NCBI GenBank assembly: GCA_030838885.1
Contig: JAUZEU010000057.1
Location: 1-13,451 of the forward strand
Reading direction: 5' to 3'
From: Bryobacterales bacterium
GTDB taxonomy: Bacteria; Acidobacteriota; Terriglobia; Bryobacterales; Bryobacteraceae
DNA: 13,451 nucleotides
Shown here in pieces: positions 6,473 to 12,482 of this stretch. The notes below the pieces were generated by a model. It was not told the DNA's origin. It ran no database searches and was given only the letters and a program-made list of their open reading frames with translations. Position 1 is the first letter of the stretch; each line of letters starts with the position of its first letter. The translations under genes and the position numbers were made by a program.

Positions 6473-8326
6473 CTACAATCCCAGCCGGGTGGCGGCGTTG
6501 TCGCGGAAGAGAGAACCTTCGCGGATGTAGCGGCGCACGGTCGCAAGTGACCGGTGGCCGGTCTGTTTCATGATGGCGAGTTCGCTCGCGCCGTTCATGG
6601 CGGCCTGGGTGGCGAGGCCGGCGCGCAGGCTGTGGCCGGCGTAGTCCGCGGCATCGAGGCCGGCCCGGCCCGCCGCGCGTTTGACGATCCAGCCGACGGA
6701 GTCCTTATGGAGCCCGGCTTCGCTCACCAGGCCAAACTGATCGACGGCGCGAAATAACGGCCCTGACGTCAGGGAAGCCAGGGCAATCCAGGCACGTACA
6801 GCACGCACCGGGCAGGTCAGCGGATCGGATCCATAGGGCAGGGCGACCGGTCTTCCCTGCCCTTCCTGATCGGTTTTGGAACGCCCGAGCCGAATGACGA
6901 TTCCCTCGGAAGATTCCTCCAGATCGCGGACCTCGAGCGCCGCCAATTCCGACCTCCGGAAGCCTCCGGCAAATCCCGCCAGCAGCAGCGCCCGGTCGCG
7001 CGCGCCCTGCAGATTGTCCGGCAGTTCGCGGATGACCTGTTTCAGAGCGGCGGTCAGGAATGGTTTTTTTCCTTCTTCCGCCGTGCCTTTTTTCCGTTTG
7101 ATTCCTTTCCAGACCTCACTGACTACGGCATGGTGCATGGCGGCGGGTGAGAGGTGGCCGGCCGCCTGATGCGCCCGGGAGATGGTGGTCAGGCGCCGCG
7201 CCAGACTGGACGTTTTCAAAGTGCCCGCGCGATCGGTCAGATAGAGCGCGACGGTTTCCGCGGTGGCGGGCAGCGCCGGCAGCTGATGCTCGCCGCACCA
7301 GTTCTGAAAATCCTGCCAGTCGGACTGATAGGCGCGGAGCGTGTTGTCCGCCTTGGCCGCCTTCGCAAAGTCTTCGGCCTGCCGGGTCAGCGAAGCGAGC
7401 GGGCCGGTCTTTTGCAAAACTCCGGCCGGCGGGGTGATCGCCGCCTGCAGAATTTCCGGAGAACCGGAAGCGGGACTCCAGACCCGGAACACCACCGTCC
7501 GGTCTGCCCGCAGCGCCGCAGTTTCTGCCACAACAATGGCGGCGACCGGCAGGCTTTCTCCGCATTGCCGGATGATGTCGAACACCGTGCTCCCTCCGTC
7601 CGGCAGCTCGAGCAGGAGCACCCTGGCGTCCGCACTGGCTTCCTCCAGTTTCGGCAGTCTGCATTGGAGAGCCCGGCGAACCAGCGGGGTCAGATTTGCG
7701 GGATCCGCCGGCCGGTATCCGCGGACTTCCACAGCAGGAGAGGATTCCGCCCGCTCCGAGACGATGACACTCACCGGGATGACGGGCGTTTTGCCGCCGG
7801 CAAGGCGGACTGCCACCCGATAGATACAGGGGCGGTTCTTTACCGGCAGGGCCGGCAGGGTTTTCCCTGCCCACGCGGTCAGGGTGTCCAGCACCAGGGG
7901 GCGAAAACCGCGGAGCAGTCTGCCGAGCCGTTTCGGGGGGAAGGTCAGTTCATAGCGGCGGTCCGGCCGGTCCAGCTGCGGCTCGGCGGCGAGGCGCCCG
8001 GCGAGCGCCCGGAGGACTTCCTCCTCTTCTATAGAGTGGTTCCCGGAAAACAGCCGGGCGTGTTCGAGGGCAAGACGCATGCCAGCGGCATCGGTCGCGA
8101 GTACCCGGACATTCCGCCGGTGCTGCGGCAGCCAGTCCGCGGCAAAAGAAAACCGCCCGCCCTGCCAGGCATGGAGAAAGAGTTCGGCCAGCTGATCGTC
8201 CTGGCGGGAGCGGGCGGGGGGCGGACAGAGGATTCTTTCGAAGCGTTCGGCGGCAGCGAAGGGGTCCGTTTCGGGCTCGAAGGCTTCCCTGCCCGGCCAG
8301 TCCGTTTCTGAAGGCGCATCCGGCAT
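6473..8326 (-). CDS. Tyrosine recombinase (phage-integrase family) with a large extra N-terminal domain
   Basis: The 617-residue protein is about twice the length of XerC/D. The last 160 residues are a complete tyrosine-recombinase catalytic domain: Arg457 (GFRRSELAAL), Lys484 (GRSKTDQEG), His565 and Arg568 (GHSLRAGLA), His591 (QTGHRSLAT) and nucleophile Tyr600 (RRYIREG). Residues about 312-395 form the SAM-like core-binding domain (TLRAYQSDWQDFQNWCGEHQ). Residues 1-300 match no family I know. They are Leu/Arg/Ala-rich, include strand-like segments (ARVLLLELPDGG, VAAIVVAE) and no obvious metal or nucleotide site. The enzyme should cut and rejoin DNA at paired sites, either to integrate an element or to resolve dimers. 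No Shine-Dalgarno precedes the ATG, and the repeat at 8338-8383 overlaps its promoter region. The high GC and codon use differ from the restriction-modification block. Confidence 0.93.
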   Translation of the reverse strand: MPDAPSETDWPGREAFEPETDPFAAAERFERILCPPPARSRQDDQLAELFLHAWQGGRFSFAADWLPQHRRNVRVLATDAAGMRLALEHARLFSGNHSIEEEEVLRALAGRLAAEPQLDRPDRRYELTFPPKRLGRLLRGFRPLVLDTLTAWAGKTLPALPVKNRPCIYRVAVRLAGGKTPVIPVSVIVSERAESSPAVEVRGYRPADPANLTPLVRRALQCRLPKLEEASADARVLLLELPDGGSTVFDIIRQCGESLPVAAIVVAETAALRADRTVVFRVWSPASGSPEILQAAITPPAGVLQKTGPLASLTRQAEDFAKAAKADNTLRAYQSDWQDFQNWCGEHQLPALPATAETVALYLTDRAGTLKTSSLARRLTTISRAHQAAGHLSPAAMHHAVVSEVWKGIKRKKGTAEEGKKPFLTAALKQVIRELPDNLQGARDRALLLAGFAGGFRRSELAALEVRDLEESSEGIVIRLGRSKTDQEGQGRPVALPYGSDPLTCPVRAVRAWIALASLTSGPLFRAVDQFGLVSEAGLHKDSVGWIVKRAAGRAGLDAADYAGHSLRAGLATQAAMNGASELAIMKQTGHRSLATVRRYIREGSLFRDNAATRLGL

Positions 8327-8337
8327 CTGGACGAAAT

Positions 8338-8383
8338 GTTATCACGGATGCGCTACCCGCAACTGATAAGGTTCCGTTATCAG
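8338..8383. promoter_or_regulatory. Divergent promoter region with TGATAA repeats; operator or recombinase core site
   Basis: CTGATAA (8363-8369) and TTATCAG (8377-8383) are perfect 7-bp inverted copies around a 7-bp spacer. A third TTATCA lies at 8339-8344, 12 bases from the recombinase ATG. The geometry of 7-bp arms and a 7-bp central region is that expected for a tyrosine-recombinase core site, and it sits between the recombinase gene and the divergent gene. An alternative is an operator controlling both genes. On the minus strand TTGCGG followed by TAACAT could be a weak promoter with a very short leader. Confidence 0.5.
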
Positions 8384-8442
8384 ATGTGGTTCCGCCACCC
8401 TCCAGAACCGTATTGCGCACAACTGTGCAGGAACGCAGTAGA

Positions 8443-9009
8443 ATGGAGACAGACTCCCCCATGCCTGCCCTGCCCCAATGGTTTCTGCGACTTCCGGAGA
8501 TCTTAGAGGACCTGCGGCGCTTCCCCGCCCCGGTGGTCGACCGCGCCGTCTTCGAAGCCGTCTTCCGCGTCGGCCGCCGGCGCGCCATTCAGCTGCTGCA
8601 CCATTTTGGCGGCTATCAGGTGGGGAAGACCTTTGTGATCGACCGCCTGGGGCTCCTCGCGCAGCTCGAAGCGGAAGCCGGCGGCGACCGGTTCACGCAC
8701 GAACAGCAGCGGAAGACCCGTCTGTCTGCGGAGCTCGAACAGGTGCGCCGCCTGGCCCCCGGCCGGAAGGTGCGCATCGCCGTCGCCCCGGAGGTACAGG
8801 AGTGTGATATCGCCGGCCTCCCCGCCGGCATTCATCTCCGCCCGGGCGAGCTCCGCATCGACTTCTTCGGCGCCGAAGACCTGCTGCGGCATCTGTTTGA
8901 ACTCTCCCAGGCCATTCTCCACGACTACGCGCGCTTTCAGGCAGCCGTCGAGAGCCCGGCAGCTTCGGCAAAACTCCCGGACAGCCAAATGAGGGGGAAT
9001 TTTAGCTAA
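8443..9009 (+). CDS. Unknown protein encoded divergently from the recombinase
   Basis: From ATG 8443 the frame encodes 188 residues. A start at 8461 (MPALPQWFLRLPEILEDLRR) is nearly as good and a start at 8386 would overlap the repeat region. The protein is basic and helical. A segment at about residues 35-65 (AVFEAVFRVGRRRAIQLLHH) has the look of a helix-turn-helix followed by FGGYQVGKTFVIDR, so DNA binding is possible. The C-terminal part (ELRIDFFGAEDLLRHLFELS) could be a dimerisation region. There is no signal peptide or membrane segment. The shared control region and matching high-GC composition suggest it works with the recombinase, perhaps as a directionality factor or regulator. I do not recognise the family. 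Confidence 0.65.
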   Translation: METDSPMPALPQWFLRLPEILEDLRRFPAPVVDRAVFEAVFRVGRRRAIQLLHHFGGYQVGKTFVIDRLGLLAQLEAEAGGDRFTHEQQRKTRLSAELEQVRRLAPGRKVRIAVAPEVQECDIAGLPAGIHLRPGELRIDFFGAEDLLRHLFELSQAILHDYARFQAAVESPAASAKLPDSQMRGNFS

Positions 9010-9070
9010 GTGTCGCGCTGTACTCACACATGAGATTGCGCGGTCGAATTTTTGCGCAACCACGCCTCAC

Positions 9071-9101
9071 ACCCACAGTGGGTTCGATACCCATAGGTCA
9101 A
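9071..9101. repeat. Palindromic iteron-like repeats outside the coding region
   Basis: A perfect ACCCAC-A-GTGGGT palindrome lies at 9071-9083, 38 bases beyond the stop codon of the large gene that contains the main array. Exactly 18 bp on, at 9089-9101, a degenerate copy (ACCCATAGG..., 7 of 13 matches) follows. Between them TGGGT-TCGAT-ACCCA forms an interlocking inverted repeat. Since this copy is non-coding, its conservation cannot come from protein sequence. Confidence 0.8.
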
Positions 9102-9120
9102 GCGTTTTCATCAGCCTTAT

Positions 9121-11232
9121 TCATCGAGCTGAGTCTTCCAAAGCCTGCCGCGCCCAGTTCTTATCATCCTCGCTCGAAGCAGGATCGTGCAGAATAGCCT
9201 GTTGCTCCAGACGGAAAAGACGTTTCTGTGCTTCATATGCTTCCCTTCGGTGGCGCTCTGCCTGGCGGTGCTGTTTGAATGACTCGCCCTCAAAACACTT
9301 CGGAACTTGGGTGATCATCATACCCACTGGGTTTTGGAGGTTCCTCATCCTGCGTAGTCTTTGGGTCGTTGCTTCGACGAAGAGGGCGATTTCTTCGTCT
9401 GTGGCGTCTGATGCTCGCCTTCGGGATTCGGAGACGATTCGCCATACCACATCGTCGTCAACATGTCCGAACGCTTCATTCAAAGCCTTGACTACAAGCG
9501 GGTTGCTCGAAAGTGCACTATTAGGCGGTTCGGAGGATCTCATATTTGCCGGAGCAGGGGTTGCTACAGATACCGAAGACGGCTCATATCCTGAGGCATT
9601 GATGGGAATGTTCCGGTGTTCAGGCTCGACGATTCGGGGTACCGGTACGGGTTTCAGGCTGAGAGAGGGTGGTGCACCCACTGTGGGTATGAAGGCAACC
9701 GGCTTGCCGGAGCTGTCACAGAACGACGGTCGTCTGCCGGAAGTGACGTGATTGATACCCGCCTCACGCCACAGTTGCAGGATCGCCTTATATGACAGGA
9801 TTTCGTAGGATTTTGAAGCGCGGGTATCAGGGTTATAAGAGCCGATCTCACGCACGATACCCTTCTCCTTAAAGTCAACGATGAGGTCCCGTACCGTGTC
9901 TTTGTCGACGTGAGCCTCAGCGGCAAGTTGACGATATCCCTTTGAACATGTCTTTGAGCGTGCTCCGTCTGGCATGCCGTACATCGCTTTATAGAGAAGT
10001 TGCCCGGCGAGTGTCAAAGCGTCCTGCACATCGCGGATGGCCTTGACCTTTTTCGCACCTGCCACTGTGGGTCTAAGGCCCAGTGTGGGGTTGGCCAGGG
10101 AGCTGTTTAGTGACCGGTGATCACCAGCCGACCTATTCGAGACAGGTGGTTCTGCACCCACAGTGGGAATATGGCCCGCAGTATGAGTGATACAGAATGT
10201 GGGATCAGCGTCCGTGGATCTTGAACGCTCGGATGTAACTGGTGACAGCCTGTTTTTTAACGGTTGAGGCAATATCCCGCCCACTGCGGGTACGATACGG
10301 TCTGTGGGCTCGATCCTAGCAGTCGGCTGCGCACCCGCAGGTGTAACGTCGACACCCACAGTGGGTAAGTAACCCCCAGTGGTTTTAATACCCACTGGGA
10401 GGCTATGCCGCACTGTGGGCGCTATACCTTCCAGCGAGTTCGAGCCCTCAGATTCAACACGCGATAGCTCGGATTCCAATGGCCCGGACACACTCATACC
10501 CACTGTGGGTTCGACGCAGTCAGTGGCCTCCAGCGGCACAGTCTCAGTCTCGTCAAACTCCCCAGAAGTTTCGGTATGGCCAGGGGAAGTGCCATGCGAA
10601 TCATTCCCAACCCGAAATCGAGGGTCGGGATAAGCAACGTCCTCTCCGGAAACACCCTCCTCGGCAGGTCTACTACGCACTGTGGGTCTCGCGTCCCCGA
10701 TAACTCTGGCGAAATTCTTCTGCTCCACAACGCCATTCGTACCCACAGTGGGTCGAAGACCCTCAGCGGTAACGTTATCGTTCTGTGGCGCCGACTCAGC
10801 ACTCACGCCCACGACAGGATCGATAACTATGTTCCTTGACTTCAGGATAGGTTGCATTATGGATGCGACACTGCTAAAGCCGTGTCCGGACGGGTTATTC
10901 CGACCCTCTTCGACGCGCTGCACCGCTACTGTTTGCAACTCTCCCGGAGCTACTGATCCGGAAATGTCATGTGGTTGGGTGTTTTCTGATGGAATCGTCG
11001 CGCGAAACCCGGCCGAGTCATGCTCGGCAGGGAAGGGAAGTATGCTCGCCGCTTGTTCCGCAACTGCGCGATCAACTGCCAGTTTCTCTTCGTAACGACG
11101 CCGCGCCTCTTCCGGAGGCCTATCCAGAAAAGAAAGCATCCCTCGCAGATTCGGCGCAGTATACAGCTCGTCCAAGTCGATTGGCGGCCCGAGCGTCCGT
11201 TTCTTACGCTGGTTGCTCGATGACTTTGACAT
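9121..11232 (-). CDS. ParA-linked DNA-binding protein with embedded repeats; candidate replication initiator or centromere-binding protein
   Basis: The gene encodes 703 residues. The N-terminus (about 1-65) is basic then helical (PIDLDELYTAPNLRGMLSFL and EEARRRYEEK). Residues about 150-392 are a low-complexity linker with many PTVG units, each encoded by a 13-bp palindrome. Residues about 398-475 look like a winged helix-turn-helix: DVQDALTLAGQLLYKAMYG, then RQLAAEAHVDKDTVRDLIVD, then KGIVREIGSY. The C-terminal 130 residues are helical (EEIALFVEATTQRLRRMRN, and a charged coiled-coil-like end). The start overlaps the end of parA by 29 bases with only a weak GAGA upstream, which indicates coupling. 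The position after parA is where parB or rep genes sit. It shows no ParB nuclease motif and matches no initiator family I know, so function is inferred from context and from the site array. Confidence 0.85.
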   Translation of the reverse strand: MSKSSSNQRKKRTLGPPIDLDELYTAPNLRGMLSFLDRPPEEARRRYEEKLAVDRAVAEQAASILPFPAEHDSAGFRATIPSENTQPHDISGSVAPGELQTVAVQRVEEGRNNPSGHGFSSVASIMQPILKSRNIVIDPVVGVSAESAPQNDNVTAEGLRPTVGTNGVVEQKNFARVIGDARPTVRSRPAEEGVSGEDVAYPDPRFRVGNDSHGTSPGHTETSGEFDETETVPLEATDCVEPTVGMSVSGPLESELSRVESEGSNSLEGIAPTVRHSLPVGIKTTGGYLPTVGVDVTPAGAQPTARIEPTDRIVPAVGGILPQPLKNRLSPVTSERSRSTDADPTFCITHTAGHIPTVGAEPPVSNRSAGDHRSLNSSLANPTLGLRPTVAGAKKVKAIRDVQDALTLAGQLLYKAMYGMPDGARSKTCSKGYRQLAAEAHVDKDTVRDLIVDFKEKGIVREIGSYNPDTRASKSYEILSYKAILQLWREAGINHVTSGRRPSFCDSSGKPVAFIPTVGAPPSLSLKPVPVPRIVEPEHRNIPINASGYEPSSVSVATPAPANMRSSEPPNSALSSNPLVVKALNEAFGHVDDDVVWRIVSESRRRASDATDEEIALFVEATTQRLRRMRNLQNPVGMMITQVPKCFEGESFKQHRQAERHRREAYEAQKRLFRLEQQAILHDPASSEDDKNWARQALEDSAR
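10060..10771. repeat. Array of 13-bp palindromes with 18-bp spacing inside the large gene
   Basis: Consensus ACCCAC(A/T)GTGGGT. Perfect copies start at 10354, 10498 and 10741. Copies with 10-12 of 13 matches start at 10060, 10078, 10156, 10279, 10372, 10390, 10408 and 10675. Weaker ones at 10174, 10192, 10297, 10315, 10333, 10516 and 10759 fill in an 18-bp ladder, for example 10354/10372/10390/10408, 10156/10174/10192 and 10279/10297/10315/10333. Outside this block, a perfect copy starts at 9676 and a shortened one (ACCCACTGGGT) at 9322. Every coding copy starts at the same codon position and reads PTVG or a variant on the minus strand. The layout resembles iterons of theta-replicating plasmids or a partition centromere. 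Confidence 0.85.
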
Positions 11233-12001
11233 CCGCTATCTCTTTTGACCCAGCTAGTAACACTTGAGCGACTTTGAAATAGTCTTCCAGCGCCTTTGAT
11301 TTAGGATCGAAGTCCGCCAAAAACTTCTTCACACGACCAGCCTTGACAACTTGGGTATCTGTTCTGACCACCGGCAAGAGCGGTACTGATTCCCGAGTGG
11401 CAAGCCCTTCCAACGCTTCGAGGACGGTGTCTGTCATCTGCAATCGCCGATCGACGATGACAGGCAATATTCCGATAGTGCAGATTGGCGGGGAGACCTT
11501 GAACATCCGGTTAATAGTGTCAACCGCCTGGAAATTCGACGCCGCGCCGGCCGCGCTCAGAGAATCCATGGCCGCTGGAATCAGCAATTGCCGCGTATAC
11601 ATCATGGCGCAGGTCTGAAAAAGCGTCAGCGATGGAGCCACGTCAATGATCACGCAGTCATATTCTTGGTCATGGGGCCCGAACGCCTGCTCAAAGGTCA
11701 TCTCGCGACCCATTCGGCTGGTGATGACGTCTTCTGCTTCCATGGTGCGGCGATCGCTACAAAGTACGTCGATCCTCGGGTGCGCATCGACAATACACAT
11801 TTTGAACGCTATGCCGCTGATCAAAAAATCGTACAGTGAGAACTCCGGCTTCAGTCCGAGTACAGCACTCACCGAACCTTGGGAGTCGGTATCGATCAAA
11901 AGAACCCTTTTGCCAAGATCCGCGAAGCATCTAGCAAGAGTCGTAGCAGTTGTCGTTTTCCCTACTCCACCCCGCTGATTCGAAACGACGAGTTTAATCA
12001 C
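11204..12001 (-). CDS. parA: ParA/Soj-type partition ATPase
   Basis: This 265-residue protein is of the short ParA type, without the N-terminal HTH of type Ia proteins. It has the deviant Walker A loop (SNQRGGVGKTTTATTLARCF, residues 7-26), motif A' (VLLIDTDSQGS) and Walker B (YDCVIIDVAPSLTL). Such ATPases bind DNA non-specifically in the ATP state and move plasmids or chromosomal origins with a centromere-binding partner. The first signature Lys of the deviant loop (usually KGGxGKT) is Arg here. The start is GTG (11999-12001), with AAGGAGAGA just upstream, and it overlaps the stop of the HTH gene as GTGA. Its 3' end overlaps the next gene by 29 bases. This indicates a tightly coupled operon. 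Confidence 0.95.
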   Translation of the reverse strand: MIKLVVSNQRGGVGKTTTATTLARCFADLGKRVLLIDTDSQGSVSAVLGLKPEFSLYDFLISGIAFKMCIVDAHPRIDVLCSDRRTMEAEDVITSRMGREMTFEQAFGPHDQEYDCVIIDVAPSLTLFQTCAMMYTRQLLIPAAMDSLSAAGAASNFQAVDTINRMFKVSPPICTIGILPVIVDRRLQMTDTVLEALEGLATRESVPLLPVVRTDTQVVKAGRVKKFLADFDPKSKALEDYFKVAQVLLAGSKEIADVKVIEQPA

Positions 12002-12207
12002 TGCGATCTCTCCTTACGTTCGGCGAACTCCATTTTTGCCAATGTGATGTCCTGTTCCGTCCAACCCCTGCGATTTTTCCCTATTCGCCCAACCGGGGGA
12101 CTGAGCACGCCTCGCTGCATATAACGATAGAAAGCACTCCGACTAAGCCCTAACCGCTCCATAACGGTACGATCTGTCAGAAGTTGCCTCGTAGAGCGAT
12201 CGTTCAT
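11998..12207 (-). CDS. Small MerR/excisionase-like helix-turn-helix protein
   Basis: The product is 69 residues when started at ATG 12205-12207, chosen because AGGAGAG lies just upstream. A start five codons earlier (12222) has no Shine-Dalgarno. The sequence RTVMERLGLSRSAFYRYMQR has the first helices of a MerR-type or AlpA/Xis-like winged helix, and RGVLSPPVGRIGKNRRGWTE is the wing followed by the usual Trp-Thr-Glu-x-Asp turn. Proteins of this type bind short operators or act as excisionases. As first gene of the operon, before parA and the repeat-bearing gene, it is most likely the autoregulator or a small site-binding partner of ParA. An inverted repeat at 12229-12245 sits right upstream as a candidate target. 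Confidence 0.85.
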   Translation of the reverse strand: MNDRSTRQLLTDRTVMERLGLSRSAFYRYMQRGVLSPPVGRIGKNRRGWTEQDITLAKMEFAERKERSQ

Positions 12208-12217
12208 ACTCTCCTCG

Positions 12218-12247
12218 ATCATAAGAGGGACGACTTGGTGTCGTCAA
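12218..12247 (-). promoter_or_regulatory. Promoter and operator candidate of the HTH-parA operon
   Basis: GACGAC-TTGGT-GTCGTC (12229-12245) is a perfect 6-5-6 inverted repeat. On the minus strand it overlaps a promoter-like pair, TTGACG (12247-12242) and TATGAT (12223-12218) with an 18-bp spacer. Transcription would then start only a few bases before the ATG at 12207, which would cut into the Shine-Dalgarno, so the real promoter may lie further upstream in the AT-rich stretch 12245-12310. The repeat is a good candidate operator for the adjacent HTH protein. Confidence 0.5.
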
Positions 12248-12418
12248 TAAAAAACAGTCCCACTTTTGTACTTTCTTCAGTTTAGTGCCCAGATCAAAAA
12301 GATATCAAGGATCTCCCGCTTCCCTCGGCAATCCTGAAACAATGTCAATTTACACGAACAATCAAGGCGGAACATATGAATCTAAACATGTTTTAAATCC
12401 GGGCTTCGGGTGTCGCAG

Positions 12419-12462
12419 CAAAGTAGAAATGTCCTATTCTGGCAAAGTAGAAATGTCCTATT
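12419..12462 (+). repeat. Two tandem 20-bp repeats at the IS left end
   Basis: CAAAGTAGAAATGTCCTATT occurs at 12419-12438 and again at 12443-12462, a period of 24 bp. Paired end-proximal repeats of this sort are probable transposase-binding sites. They immediately precede the transposase reading frame. Confidence 0.75.
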
Positions 12463-12482
12463 GACAGACCCAGCCTGGAGGG

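Noticed and set aside
7154..8311. 385-residue plus-strand open frame antisense to the recombinase
   Set aside because: It lies entirely opposite the recombinase, whose catalytic residues are complete. The frame is a GC-rich shadow with no recognisable motif.
9071..10753. CRISPR array
   Set aside because: The repeated unit is only 13 bp, the 18-bp step leaves no room for spacers, the copies are in a coding frame, and no cas genes are present.
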